Under the pieces are notes generated by a model. It saw only the letters and a list, made by a program, of their open reading frames with translations, ran no database searches and had not been told where the DNA came from. The position numbers were made by a program, and so were the translations under genes. Below are positions 14,641-21,113 of a stretch of 21,113 nucleotides of DNA, in pieces. Position 1 is the first letter of the stretch; each line of letters opens with the position of its first letter. The stretch spans positions 1-21,113 of the forward strand of contig JAFWOP010000052.1 in NCBI GenBank assembly GCA_017545365.1. Direction: 5' to 3'. This stretch comes from Bacteroidales bacterium (GTDB lineage: Bacteria > Bacteroidota > Bacteroidia > Bacteroidales > P3).

Positions 14641-17600
14641 ATGAAGAAATTCCTTTTGCCCATCCTTTTGTTGCTGAGCGGACATGTGCTTGCTCAGCAA
14701 CAGGAGGAGTTGGGTGACTTGCGCATGCGCCCCCGTGCCAATGTGATGACCTACGACAATGAGAATGCCATTGAGCATCTCAGCTACACGGGGTCGTCCT
14801 ATCTCATTTCATTGGCTGACGACTGGACTGTATCATCCGACCAAGGGCACTATGTGCTTTCTGCCAATTACGAGTTTCCACGCGACTGGCGCAACTATCG
14901 CCTTTACTTCCGTATGATGGCTCCATCGGGCTATGGATTATGGCTTGGGGAAAAACTGGTCGGGGTCAGCCACGACTGCTATGCAGTCACCGAGTTCGAC
15001 ATCACCAGCGTGGTACGCTTTGGCAAGACCATGCCTCTCACGGTGCGCTATGCGGGCAATGACGATGGGTCATTGCTAGACCCTTTTCAGTCAAAGGATT
15101 CTGCCAATCAGATGCCACAATGTATCTTGATGCTCAAGCCTTTGCTAAATGTGCAGGACTATACGGTCTCAGCCGACTACAATCCTGCTGACCAGTCGGG
15201 GAGCTATTCAGTCGAGGCTGACATCTTCAATGCCAAGGCCAAGGGCAAGTGCTATCTGGAGGTGGAAATATGGGACTACAAAGGTCACCAGGTCGACAAG
15301 TTGGGCAAATGGTGTTTCTTCGACAAGCGTACCGAAACTACGCAAGCTATCACTTCTCTTATTACCAAAGTACAACCATGGAATGCCGAAGTTCCACGCC
15401 TCTATACGGCTGTCATCCGTCTTTTCGATGAGAAGATGGAGCTGGTTGACCTGGTAGGTACCCGTTTCGGGTTCCGCTCTCTAGAGGTGGGCAATGCCTT
15501 TCTTCTCAATGGCGAGGCAGTCAAACTCAAAGGCGTAACACTGAAAACTGGCAGCAATTTGTATTCATCCGACGACATCAAGCGGCTCCGAACCTTGTTG
15601 GTGCAGATGAAATGCAACAATGTGAATGCTATTCGTTTGGTGGGCGGCAACCCTCAGTCCCCATTGTTGGAACTATGCGATGAATTGGGCTTCTATGTGG
15701 TGTGCGATGCCAACATATTCCCTATGTCAAATATGGGGCATGCCGTCGCCACCGACAATGAATACAGCGACCTCTTTGTGAATCGTGTTCGCGCACTTTA
15801 CGGCCAGTACAAGAACCATACTTCCATCATAGCATGGTCGTTAGGTACCAGCGAGGACAACGGAGTCTGTATGCAGGCCGCATACAAAGCCCTCAAACGT
15901 CTCGACCATCGGCGTCCGGTGATATATGCAGGGGCACAGTATGCCGATAATACTGATGCCATAGTACCTCAGAATTGTAATGCCGACCTTCTAAGTCAAT
16001 ATCTGGCAAAAGCCCCATCCCGTCCGTTACTGATGCTTACCTACGGCTTCTCAACGGGTAATAGCCTCGGTGGGCTACAGCCTATATGGCAAAAAGTGTA
16101 TGACAACAGAACCATCCAAGGCGGTTTTTTTAACCTGGCTGACGGTTGGCAGGAGATATACGCCTCCCCTATGTTAGGGGAGCTGAAACAGCTCTATCGT
16201 CCTTTCGATATAGCCATGACATCCAATAGTGTTGATGCGGCAGAGTTCGATGTCACCAATCTTTGCGACTTCCGACCCTTGTCTGATTTCTCACTCGATT
16301 ATATTATTTATACTAACTATAAGCCGAATATTGTGGCAGGCGACGTGGCCCTCTCTTTACGTCCCGGTGAAACAAAGGGGGTGAAACTGAAGGTGCCACA
16401 GGTGGAGCTGGCCAGTGATGAGGAACTCTTTATCCTCTTCACTCTCCGGCAGCGACACAACACCGTTTCAGCGCCTAAAAACACAGTGCTGTATACGCGT
16501 CAGTTCTCACTCCCAGCACGGCCCGGCCGACAGCAGCCTTTTGTCTGCAATGGCAACCCGCTGACAATCGAAAAAGACACGCTCCATAGGATAAACATAT
16601 ACAATGATGTCATATCTGTCACTTTTGACGACAGCCTCGGACTCATCACCTCGATGGCGTATAAAGGGAATCAGATGATTACAAAACCGTTACGCCTTAA
16701 TTTTATAAGGGTGCCTTCGAATAACGACTGTGTTGACCCCAACGGGGTAAAGCAGTGGCTAAACTTTCTTGCCATGGACTGCGAGGTGGTCGCCACCAAT
16801 TGCCGACAGTTGGCTGCGGGTGCAGTGGGTATCGATGCGATGTTCCGTTATAGCTCGGCCAAAAGTGAAGGGCTGTTCGATGCTCGTCAAGCCATCGTCG
16901 TTTATCCGTCGGGCGATATCATGGTGAACAGCGATGTCACATTATCGGAACAAATCAAGTCTGTCGCCAAAATAGGCATCCAGATGGGTCTTAATAAAGC
17001 TCTGGACACAGTAGAATGGATGGGCCGTAACGTTGAGAGCTATTCCGACCGTCACAGTTCTGGCCTGATTGCTCATCAGTGGCAGCCGGCCAGCAGCCTC
17101 TTCCACAAATACCGTGGCATTCAGCATGCGGGCAACCATGCCGAAGTCCGCTGGACGGCATTCCGTAATGGACAGGTGGGGCTATATATGGATTTGCTCG
17201 ACACCCTTTGCAATTTCTCAATCTATCCGTATGACGACATGGCGTTGCTCGGTACTCGTGAAGAGAAGGGGTGGAACGAGGTGGAGGAACAGGGGTTCTG
17301 GACGGTGAATATCGATTCTCGTATGGCGGGTGTGGGCTCGGCTCTAGGGGGAGTGAATATCGAGGAGTCATCCCTAGTCAAAGTGCATAAGAGCATGTTC
17401 ACTTTACACCTACGCCCCTACGACTGCGAGACCGACAAAGCCTCCGTTTTCCGTAAGATAGCCTATCCCAAGGTAGAGTCGAGCATCATTGAGATGCCCG
17501 TTATACGGAAGAATCGCGAACGTTTCGATGCCCCGATGCAGATTGCCATCAGCTGTCCGACACCTAAAGTAGACATCCGTTACACGCTCGACGGCTCCAT

Positions 17601-18285
17601 CCCTAACGAGAAATCGCCGCTCTTTACCAAGCCTTTCACTGTCAGCAACAGCGTCATCATCAAAGCGCGGGCGTTCAAGAAGGGCGACTCCCCATCCTTC
17701 GTTGCCACGCAGCAATATACCTTTGATTATATCACCTCCTGCACATTTGCCCATAAGCCCAACACCCCATATAATAAGAATGCTTCCAAAGCCCTTTTTG
17801 ATGGGGAGTATGGCGATGTCAACGACCTCTCGCGCGGCTGGCTGGGCTTCTCAGGCCATGATGTGCAGGCGGATTTGGAGCTGGGCAAAAGCATCAACAT
17901 CCAGCAGGTGAAGCTACGTTTCGGTCATGTGCCGGATGCCTGGGTGTTCGCTCCCGCTGCCGTCTCTGTCCAAGTGTCCGAGGACGGCAAGCATTTCTCT
18001 GACCCCGTGGCGGCCTCGATTACCTATAATGCTGCCGATGAAAGTATGAACACCACTCAGCTGCAGATAGTCAACATCCCTGTTGAACAGAAGAATGTGC
18101 GCTTTGTACGCGTCACCGCAACCCCTATCAGCCGTATCCCGCAATGGCATAGGGCAAAAGGGCTGAAGCCTTGGATAATGATGGATGAGATTGAAATAGA
18201 AGAAACTATAGGGGACTTCTATAAATCACCTCGAAGAGGTGAGACTACTAATAACACGGTACAAGCCGAAGGCGCAGTGCCGTGA
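14641..18285 (+). CDS. LacZ-like GH2 protein with both catalytic glutamates replaced; HEX_C and F5/8-type modules
   Basis: The 1214-residue product starts at 14641 with a Sec signal (MKKFLLPILLLLSGHVLA), so it is periplasmic or secreted. Domains in order: GH2 sugar-binding beta domain (about 40-175), Ig-like domain (about 180-285), TIM barrel (about 290-525), Ig-like linker and a small-chain LacZ domain (about 650-940, with PLRLNFIRVPSNND). A HEX_C-type module (about 965-1035, YTLDGSIP) and an F5/8 discoidin-like module (about 1040-1190) follow. In LacZ the acid/base lies in SLGNES and the nucleophile in LCEYAHAMGNS. Here the same places read SLGTSED (T403, S404) and MLTYGFSTGNS (T467). RGVNRHEH has become KGVTLKTGS. 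The protein should be inactive as a glycosidase and may bind sugars. The last codons read into a hairpin repeat. Confidence 0.88.
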   Translation: MKKFLLPILLLLSGHVLAQQQEELGDLRMRPRANVMTYDNENAIEHLSYTGSSYLISLADDWTVSSDQGHYVLSANYEFPRDWRNYRLYFRMMAPSGYGLWLGEKLVGVSHDCYAVTEFDITSVVRFGKTMPLTVRYAGNDDGSLLDPFQSKDSANQMPQCILMLKPLLNVQDYTVSADYNPADQSGSYSVEADIFNAKAKGKCYLEVEIWDYKGHQVDKLGKWCFFDKRTETTQAITSLITKVQPWNAEVPRLYTAVIRLFDEKMELVDLVGTRFGFRSLEVGNAFLLNGEAVKLKGVTLKTGSNLYSSDDIKRLRTLLVQMKCNNVNAIRLVGGNPQSPLLELCDELGFYVVCDANIFPMSNMGHAVATDNEYSDLFVNRVRALYGQYKNHTSIIAWSLGTSEDNGVCMQAAYKALKRLDHRRPVIYAGAQYADNTDAIVPQNCNADLLSQYLAKAPSRPLLMLTYGFSTGNSLGGLQPIWQKVYDNRTIQGGFFNLADGWQEIYASPMLGELKQLYRPFDIAMTSNSVDAAEFDVTNLCDFRPLSDFSLDYIIYTNYKPNIVAGDVALSLRPGETKGVKLKVPQVELASDEELFILFTLRQRHNTVSAPKNTVLYTRQFSLPARPGRQQPFVCNGNPLTIEKDTLHRINIYNDVISVTFDDSLGLITSMAYKGNQMITKPLRLNFIRVPSNNDCVDPNGVKQWLNFLAMDCEVVATNCRQLAAGAVGIDAMFRYSSAKSEGLFDARQAIVVYPSGDIMVNSDVTLSEQIKSVAKIGIQMGLNKALDTVEWMGRNVESYSDRHSSGLIAHQWQPASSLFHKYRGIQHAGNHAEVRWTAFRNGQVGLYMDLLDTLCNFSIYPYDDMALLGTREEKGWNEVEEQGFWTVNIDSRMAGVGSALGGVNIEESSLVKVHKSMFTLHLRPYDCETDKASVFRKIAYPKVESSIIEMPVIRKNRERFDAPMQIAISCPTPKVDIRYTLDGSIPNEKSPLFTKPFTVSNSVIIKARAFKKGDSPSFVATQQYTFDYITSCTFAHKPNTPYNKNASKALFDGEYGDVNDLSRGWLGFSGHDVQADLELGKSINIQQVKLRFGHVPDAWVFAPAAVSVQVSEDGKHFSDPVAASITYNAADESMNTTQLQIVNIPVEQKNVRFVRVTATPISRIPQWHRAKGLKPWIMMDEIEIEETIGDFYKSPRRGETTNNTVQAEGAVP

Positions 18286-18341
18286 TACTCAGACATCAGG
18301 AAACAGCGTCCCGATAGATGAAGAAGTGCCAGTGGCACTTC
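18226..18341. repeat. Cluster of triloop hairpins, probable dispersed palindromic element
   Basis: Three hairpins lie within 116 bp: TCACCTC-GAA-GAGGTGA (18226-18242, perfect); CACGGTAC (18255-18262) with GTGCCGTG (18277-18284), enclosing an inner GCC-GAA-GGC; and GAAGTGCC-AGT-GGCACTTC (18323-18341, perfect). ATAAC or ATAC follows or lies between the hairpins each time. The first two lie inside the last codons of the LacZ-like gene and contain its stop. Such multi-hairpin units occur as intergenic repeats in Bacteroidales; copy number here cannot be judged. Confidence 0.6.
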
Positions 18342-18415
18342 GATAACGAAGTAAAACGTAGTGGAGAACAAACAACATTGAAAACGAATTAATAGAACTC
18401 ACCTATAATCAATTG

Positions 18416-19138
18416 ATGTCAGATTTCTATTCTCGCACCGAATTGCTCCTCCAACATGAGGGCCTCAGCCGACTGAAAGCGGCCCATGTCCTTGTGGTCG
18501 GATTAGGTGGGGTAGGGGGGTATGCTGCCGAGCAGCTCTGTCGTGCGGGCGTAGGACGTCTCACTATCGTCGATGGCGACGTGGTGGGTGAGACTAACCT
18601 CAACCGCCAATTGATAGCCCTTCGCTCAAACCTTGGCCAACCCAAGGTGAGCCTCTTCCAGCAACGCTTCGCTGACATCAATCCCGATTGCAAAGTCACT
18701 CCCATACAGGAATTCCTGCGCGACGAGCGCATGACAGAAGTGCTAGAGTCGGACCACTACGATTGTGTCGTGGATTGTATCGACACTCTCTCGCCCAAGG
18801 TCTTCCTGCTCTATCATAGCCATCGTCTCGGCATCCCCACGGTCAGCTCCATGGGCAGCGGGGGTAAGGTAGACCCCTCTCAGGTTCATGCCTCCGACAT
18901 CGCCAATAGCAACACCTGCCCTCTGGCAGCCATGGTGAGGAAACGGCTCCATCACCTAGGCGTCTATTCGGGCATCCGTGTGGTCTTCTCCACCGAGAAA
19001 GTGCCTCCCCATGCCATGCGCGAGGACCCCTCCGACAACCATCTCACCACCATAGGGACTATCTCTTATATGCCCCCGTTCTTCGGCTGCTTCCTGGCTG
19101 CCGAAGTGATAAAGATACTGCTGCAAAAAGCGTCATGA
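18416..19138 (+). CDS. tcdA: tRNA threonylcarbamoyladenosine dehydratase (ThiF/E1-like)
   Basis: The 240-residue product (ATG 18416, with a TTG just before it in frame) opens with DFYSRTELLLQHEGLSRL and the ATP-binding loop VVGLGGVGGYAAEQL (residues 28-42). VDGDVVGETNLNRQ, INPDCKV, the CVVDCIDTL helix and NSNTCPLAAMVRKRLHHLGV follow, the pattern that separates TcdA (CsdL) from other ThiF proteins. It uses ATP to cyclise t6A37 to ct6A in ANN-decoding tRNAs. It stands 130 bp after the LacZ-like gene, past the hairpin cluster, and 37 bp before the DUF4249-type lipoprotein, with which it may share a transcript. The full E1-like core is present. Confidence 0.9.
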   Translation: MSDFYSRTELLLQHEGLSRLKAAHVLVVGLGGVGGYAAEQLCRAGVGRLTIVDGDVVGETNLNRQLIALRSNLGQPKVSLFQQRFADINPDCKVTPIQEFLRDERMTEVLESDHYDCVVDCIDTLSPKVFLLYHSHRLGIPTVSSMGSGGKVDPSQVHASDIANSNTCPLAAMVRKRLHHLGVYSGIRVVFSTEKVPPHAMREDPSDNHLTTIGTISYMPPFFGCFLAAEVIKILLQKAS

Positions 19139-19175
19139 GAAACACACAATACCCACTCTAAAACATCATCGAGTC

Positions 19176-20249
19176 ATGTCTAAATATCCATTCTTCTTAA
19201 TAGTCAGCCTGCTGCTTCTTTCCTTCACCTCCTGCAAGGTGGAGTTCAGCCCCAATGCACCATGGAAGGAAGTCCCCGACGTTTATTGCATCATCGACCC
19301 CCAGGAGGACACCGTCTGGGCACGTGTCCAGCGCTGCTATCTGGGCGAGGACAACCTCTACTCCTATTCATCGATAGTAGATTCCAACTATTACGCTTCC
19401 GATGATTTAAGCGTGTATCTGTTGGCATGGAAAAGCCTTGTCGAAGATGGCGCCATCGTTTCGAGTGGTATATTGATGGATAAATGGCAGCTCACCTATA
19501 CCGAGCGTGACGGAAAGCCCGAAGGCAACTTCCCTTCGGGCAAACAGCCCCTCTATTATTGTGTGCCGGGCAAACGCCTCATTTCCGACACCGCCTGCCT
19601 TTTTCAACTGGTAGTCGTGAAAGCAAAGACTGGCGACACGCTGGCTTCGGCCCTTACAACCCTGGTGGGGTTCCACGACCCCAGAATCCAAGGACGCGAC
19701 ACCGTTGAGAAAATCCTCCTCCACCCCAGTTTGGGGCGAGCCGATGAATTCGGCTTCAGAGTGGGCTGCCGTGGCACCATTAAATGGAACACCATCCCTC
19801 GCGGACGACTCTACCAACCCATCATCACCTTCTACTATAGAAAGAATGGCGACACCCTCGGTATCGACATCCCCTGCTCTACGGTGATGGATTCATATGG
19901 CTACTCCACCCTTACTAGGACCATCAGTCAGGAGCGATTCCTCTCCATCATCAAGCGAAGACTTGAAAATAATACCGACTCCCTTTTCTTTGTCAACAAT
20001 GTCGACATCACCATCCTTGCCTGCAACGAAGATCTGAACGCCTATATCGCCTCCCATAACAACAACCTCACCGTGATGGGGCAGGAATACCAGGCCTATT
20101 CCAACATACAAGGAGGCGTGGGCGTATTCGGCTCCCGCCGCACCCACATCAGAATCAATGTGCCCTGCGACTCCATAGGTACCCCCTCTCCCGGCTACCT
20201 AGACTACGAACTCAAGAACCTTGGCGTCGGCTTCTATGGCAACTTCTGA
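19176..20249 (+). CDS. DUF4249-type lipoprotein
   Basis: The 357-residue product has a lipoprotein signal: a hydrophobic run, then lipobox SFTSC with Cys20. The mature protein opens with a beta-rich domain (PDVYCIIDPQEDTVWARVQRCYLG), a pattern typical of DUF4249 proteins, and ends with the family's YSNIQGGVGVFGSR segment near residues 309-323. DUF4249 proteins of Bacteroidota are often encoded with TonB-dependent receptors and are of unknown function; no receptor is next to this one. The domain assignment rests on these segments and on length. Outer-membrane anchoring is inferred from the lipobox. Confidence 0.72.
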   Translation: MSKYPFFLIVSLLLLSFTSCKVEFSPNAPWKEVPDVYCIIDPQEDTVWARVQRCYLGEDNLYSYSSIVDSNYYASDDLSVYLLAWKSLVEDGAIVSSGILMDKWQLTYTERDGKPEGNFPSGKQPLYYCVPGKRLISDTACLFQLVVVKAKTGDTLASALTTLVGFHDPRIQGRDTVEKILLHPSLGRADEFGFRVGCRGTIKWNTIPRGRLYQPIITFYYRKNGDTLGIDIPCSTVMDSYGYSTLTRTISQERFLSIIKRRLENNTDSLFFVNNVDITILACNEDLNAYIASHNNNLTVMGQEYQAYSNIQGGVGVFGSRRTHIRINVPCDSIGTPSPGYLDYELKNLGVGFYGNF

Positions 20250-20310
20250 CACCAGCCCAGTGCACTTTAATTGTTTAATTTACAGTATTCACATCAAAAA
20301 GCAATAATAT

Positions 20311-20330
20311 TTGCTCTCCCTTGAGGGCAA
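20311..20330 (-). terminator. Hairpin that may end minus-strand transcription
   Basis: TTGCTCTC (20311-20318) and GAGGGCAA (20323-20330) form an 8-bp stem with one wobble and loop CCTT. Read on the minus strand, it is followed by an AT-rich stretch with a T-run (ATATTATTGCTTTTTG). It may serve minus-strand transcripts from the Sel1 region; evidence is modest. Confidence 0.3.
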
Positions 20331-20381
20331 TCCGTGTAATATACTGGGAGAAAGTTACTAATGTTAAATTACCAGCCTTAG

Positions 20382-20498
20382 CTTGTTGGCGAGTCCAACA
20401 TCTCCGACGTGCGCATCCATGGCATCACCCCCGGCCAATACGCCACTATCTACGTCAACAATGCTCACCTCGTCGTTGCCACTGGGCAGATAGATTAG
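20382..20498 (+). pseudogene. Orphan 3' fragment of a secreted-protein gene
   Basis: After an in-frame TAG (20379-20381), 38 codons read LVGESNISDVRIHGITPGQYATIYV and end VVATGQID before TAG 20496-20498. The pattern ITPGQYATIYVNNAHLV resembles the short beta-sandwich ends (I.GL.PG..V.IYD..G..V) of Bacteroidota secreted proteins. There is no start codon or upstream continuation, so this is either a leftover end of a deleted gene or a chance frame. Confidence 0.4.
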
Positions 20499-20531
20499 CT
20501 TGTCCTACTGAATCATTTCATGATAATATTT

Positions 20532-20990
20532 CTAATGTTCTTTTTCCAAGTCTTCTTTTGCCTTTGTCATGTTCTCATATTCCTTTGCTTTGTCGGGATT
20601 CTTGTCACATCCAATACCCTCACGGTAGCAATATGCCAAGGCCCCACAAGCATCCACAATTCCCGCATCTGCCGCCTTTTTAGTGTAAAAGAAGGCCAAC
20701 TGATCATTTTTTTCGAATAGGTCACTGCCCCAATAATAATATTTGCCGAGGTTCCAGCATCCTATTGCATCACCCAGGTTTGCCGCCTTGAGTAAATATT
20801 CTTTTGCAAGTTCCTTGTCTTCAGGTCCAGAGGGGATGCCCTCAGCACCCCCATGGTAGTAACAAAATAGGTTATTAGCAGCACCGGCATTCCCATATTC
20901 CACGGCTTTCTTCCAGATTTCTATCCCCCTTTCAATATCTTTTTCACAGCCGGTTCCGTTTATGTAATACCATTGTAGTACTCCCTTTGT
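20532..20990 (-). pseudogene. Sel1-like repeat protein, 5'-truncated
   Basis: On the minus strand the open frame runs from just after a TAA (complement 20991-20993) to the stop at 20532-20534, 152 residues. Sel1/TPR-like repeats are clear: NGTGCEKDIERGIEIWKKAV, then EDKELAKEYLLKAANLGDA, then DQLAFFYTKKAADAGIVDA and CYREGIGCDKNPDKAKEY. These repeats form helical solenoids for protein contacts. The first in-frame start is a GTG at 20903, but the Sel1 pattern already runs for about 29 codons before it without an ATG, GTG or TTG. The gene has therefore lost its 5' end, and the sequence beyond 20990 looks non-coding. If the GTG is used, a 123-residue protein with no signal peptide could still be made. 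Confidence 0.65.
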
Positions 20991-21113
20991 TTAGACCAGA
21001 TTATGATTGATATTGCGGAAAAGGTTTAACATTATTTGTGAGTTTAACTGTTGTTTAGAGGTTGTTGTTTGTAGGGTCTTGATGCTGTTTTATGCTGCTT
21101 TTGAAGCATTGCC

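Noticed and set aside
18413..18418. TTG start of tcdA at 18413
   Set aside because: The ATG directly after it at 18416 is the simpler choice and gives the usual N-terminus; the difference is one residue.

Overview
The window comes from a Bacteroidota genome, most likely a gut, rumen or oral Bacteroidales. Several signs agree. Promoters have the phylum's TAnnTTTG -7 box (for example positions 1106, 4617, 7184 and 10804). Shine-Dalgarno sites are scarce. There are BspA-type leucine-rich repeats, FISUMP-like lipoproteins, a DUF4249-type lipoprotein, LacZ-type GH2 proteins carrying HEX_C and F5/8 modules, and a lysine-fermentation module.

Layout. (1) 1-3000: the 3' part of a BspA-like repeat protein with eight 78-bp tandem units, followed by two paralogous FISUMP-like lipoproteins and a strong terminator. 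(2) 3013-4539, minus strand: an orphan sensor histidine kinase, convergent with the lipoproteins and divergent from the next operon. (3) 4773-5948: mtnN (pfs) and luxS, a two-gene S-adenosylhomocysteine recycling and AI-2 operon. (4) 6030-7032: tRNA-Arg(CCG) with its own terminator, then a CPBP-family membrane protease. (5) 7255-10072: an HU-family protein, a 29-residue very basic ribosomal-type protein, a long stem-loop directly before RNase G, and a GH25 lysozyme whose start overlaps the end of rng. (6) 10073-10909: no intact gene; it holds an inactivated IS481-type transposase relic and the promoter of the next operon.

(7) 10910-18285: five closely spaced same-strand genes. kamD and kamE encode the two subunits of B12/PLP-dependent lysine 5,6-aminomutase, and atoA encodes the beta subunit of a butyrate/acetoacetate CoA-transferase. 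An outer-membrane beta-barrel protein and a 1214-residue LacZ-like GH2 protein follow. The lysine pathway is only partly encoded here: no kamA, kdd, kce, kal or atoD is present. The GH2-like protein keeps the LacZ domain order, but both catalytic glutamates are replaced (S404 and T467), so it is probably a carbohydrate-binding pseudoenzyme.

(8) 18226-18341: a cluster of triloop hairpins that looks like a dispersed repeat; it supplies the last codons of the GH2-like gene. (9) 18416-20249: tcdA (tRNA t6A dehydratase) and a DUF4249-type lipoprotein. (10) 20250-21113: decayed sequence, with a gene 3' fragment and a Sel1-repeat gene on the minus strand that has lost its 5' end.

Most of the window is ordinary housekeeping and surface biology. 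The items most worth a second look are the OMP plus dead-GH2 pair at the end of the lysine operon, the stem-loop just before rng, the tiny protein between HU and rng, and the repeat that extends a reading frame.
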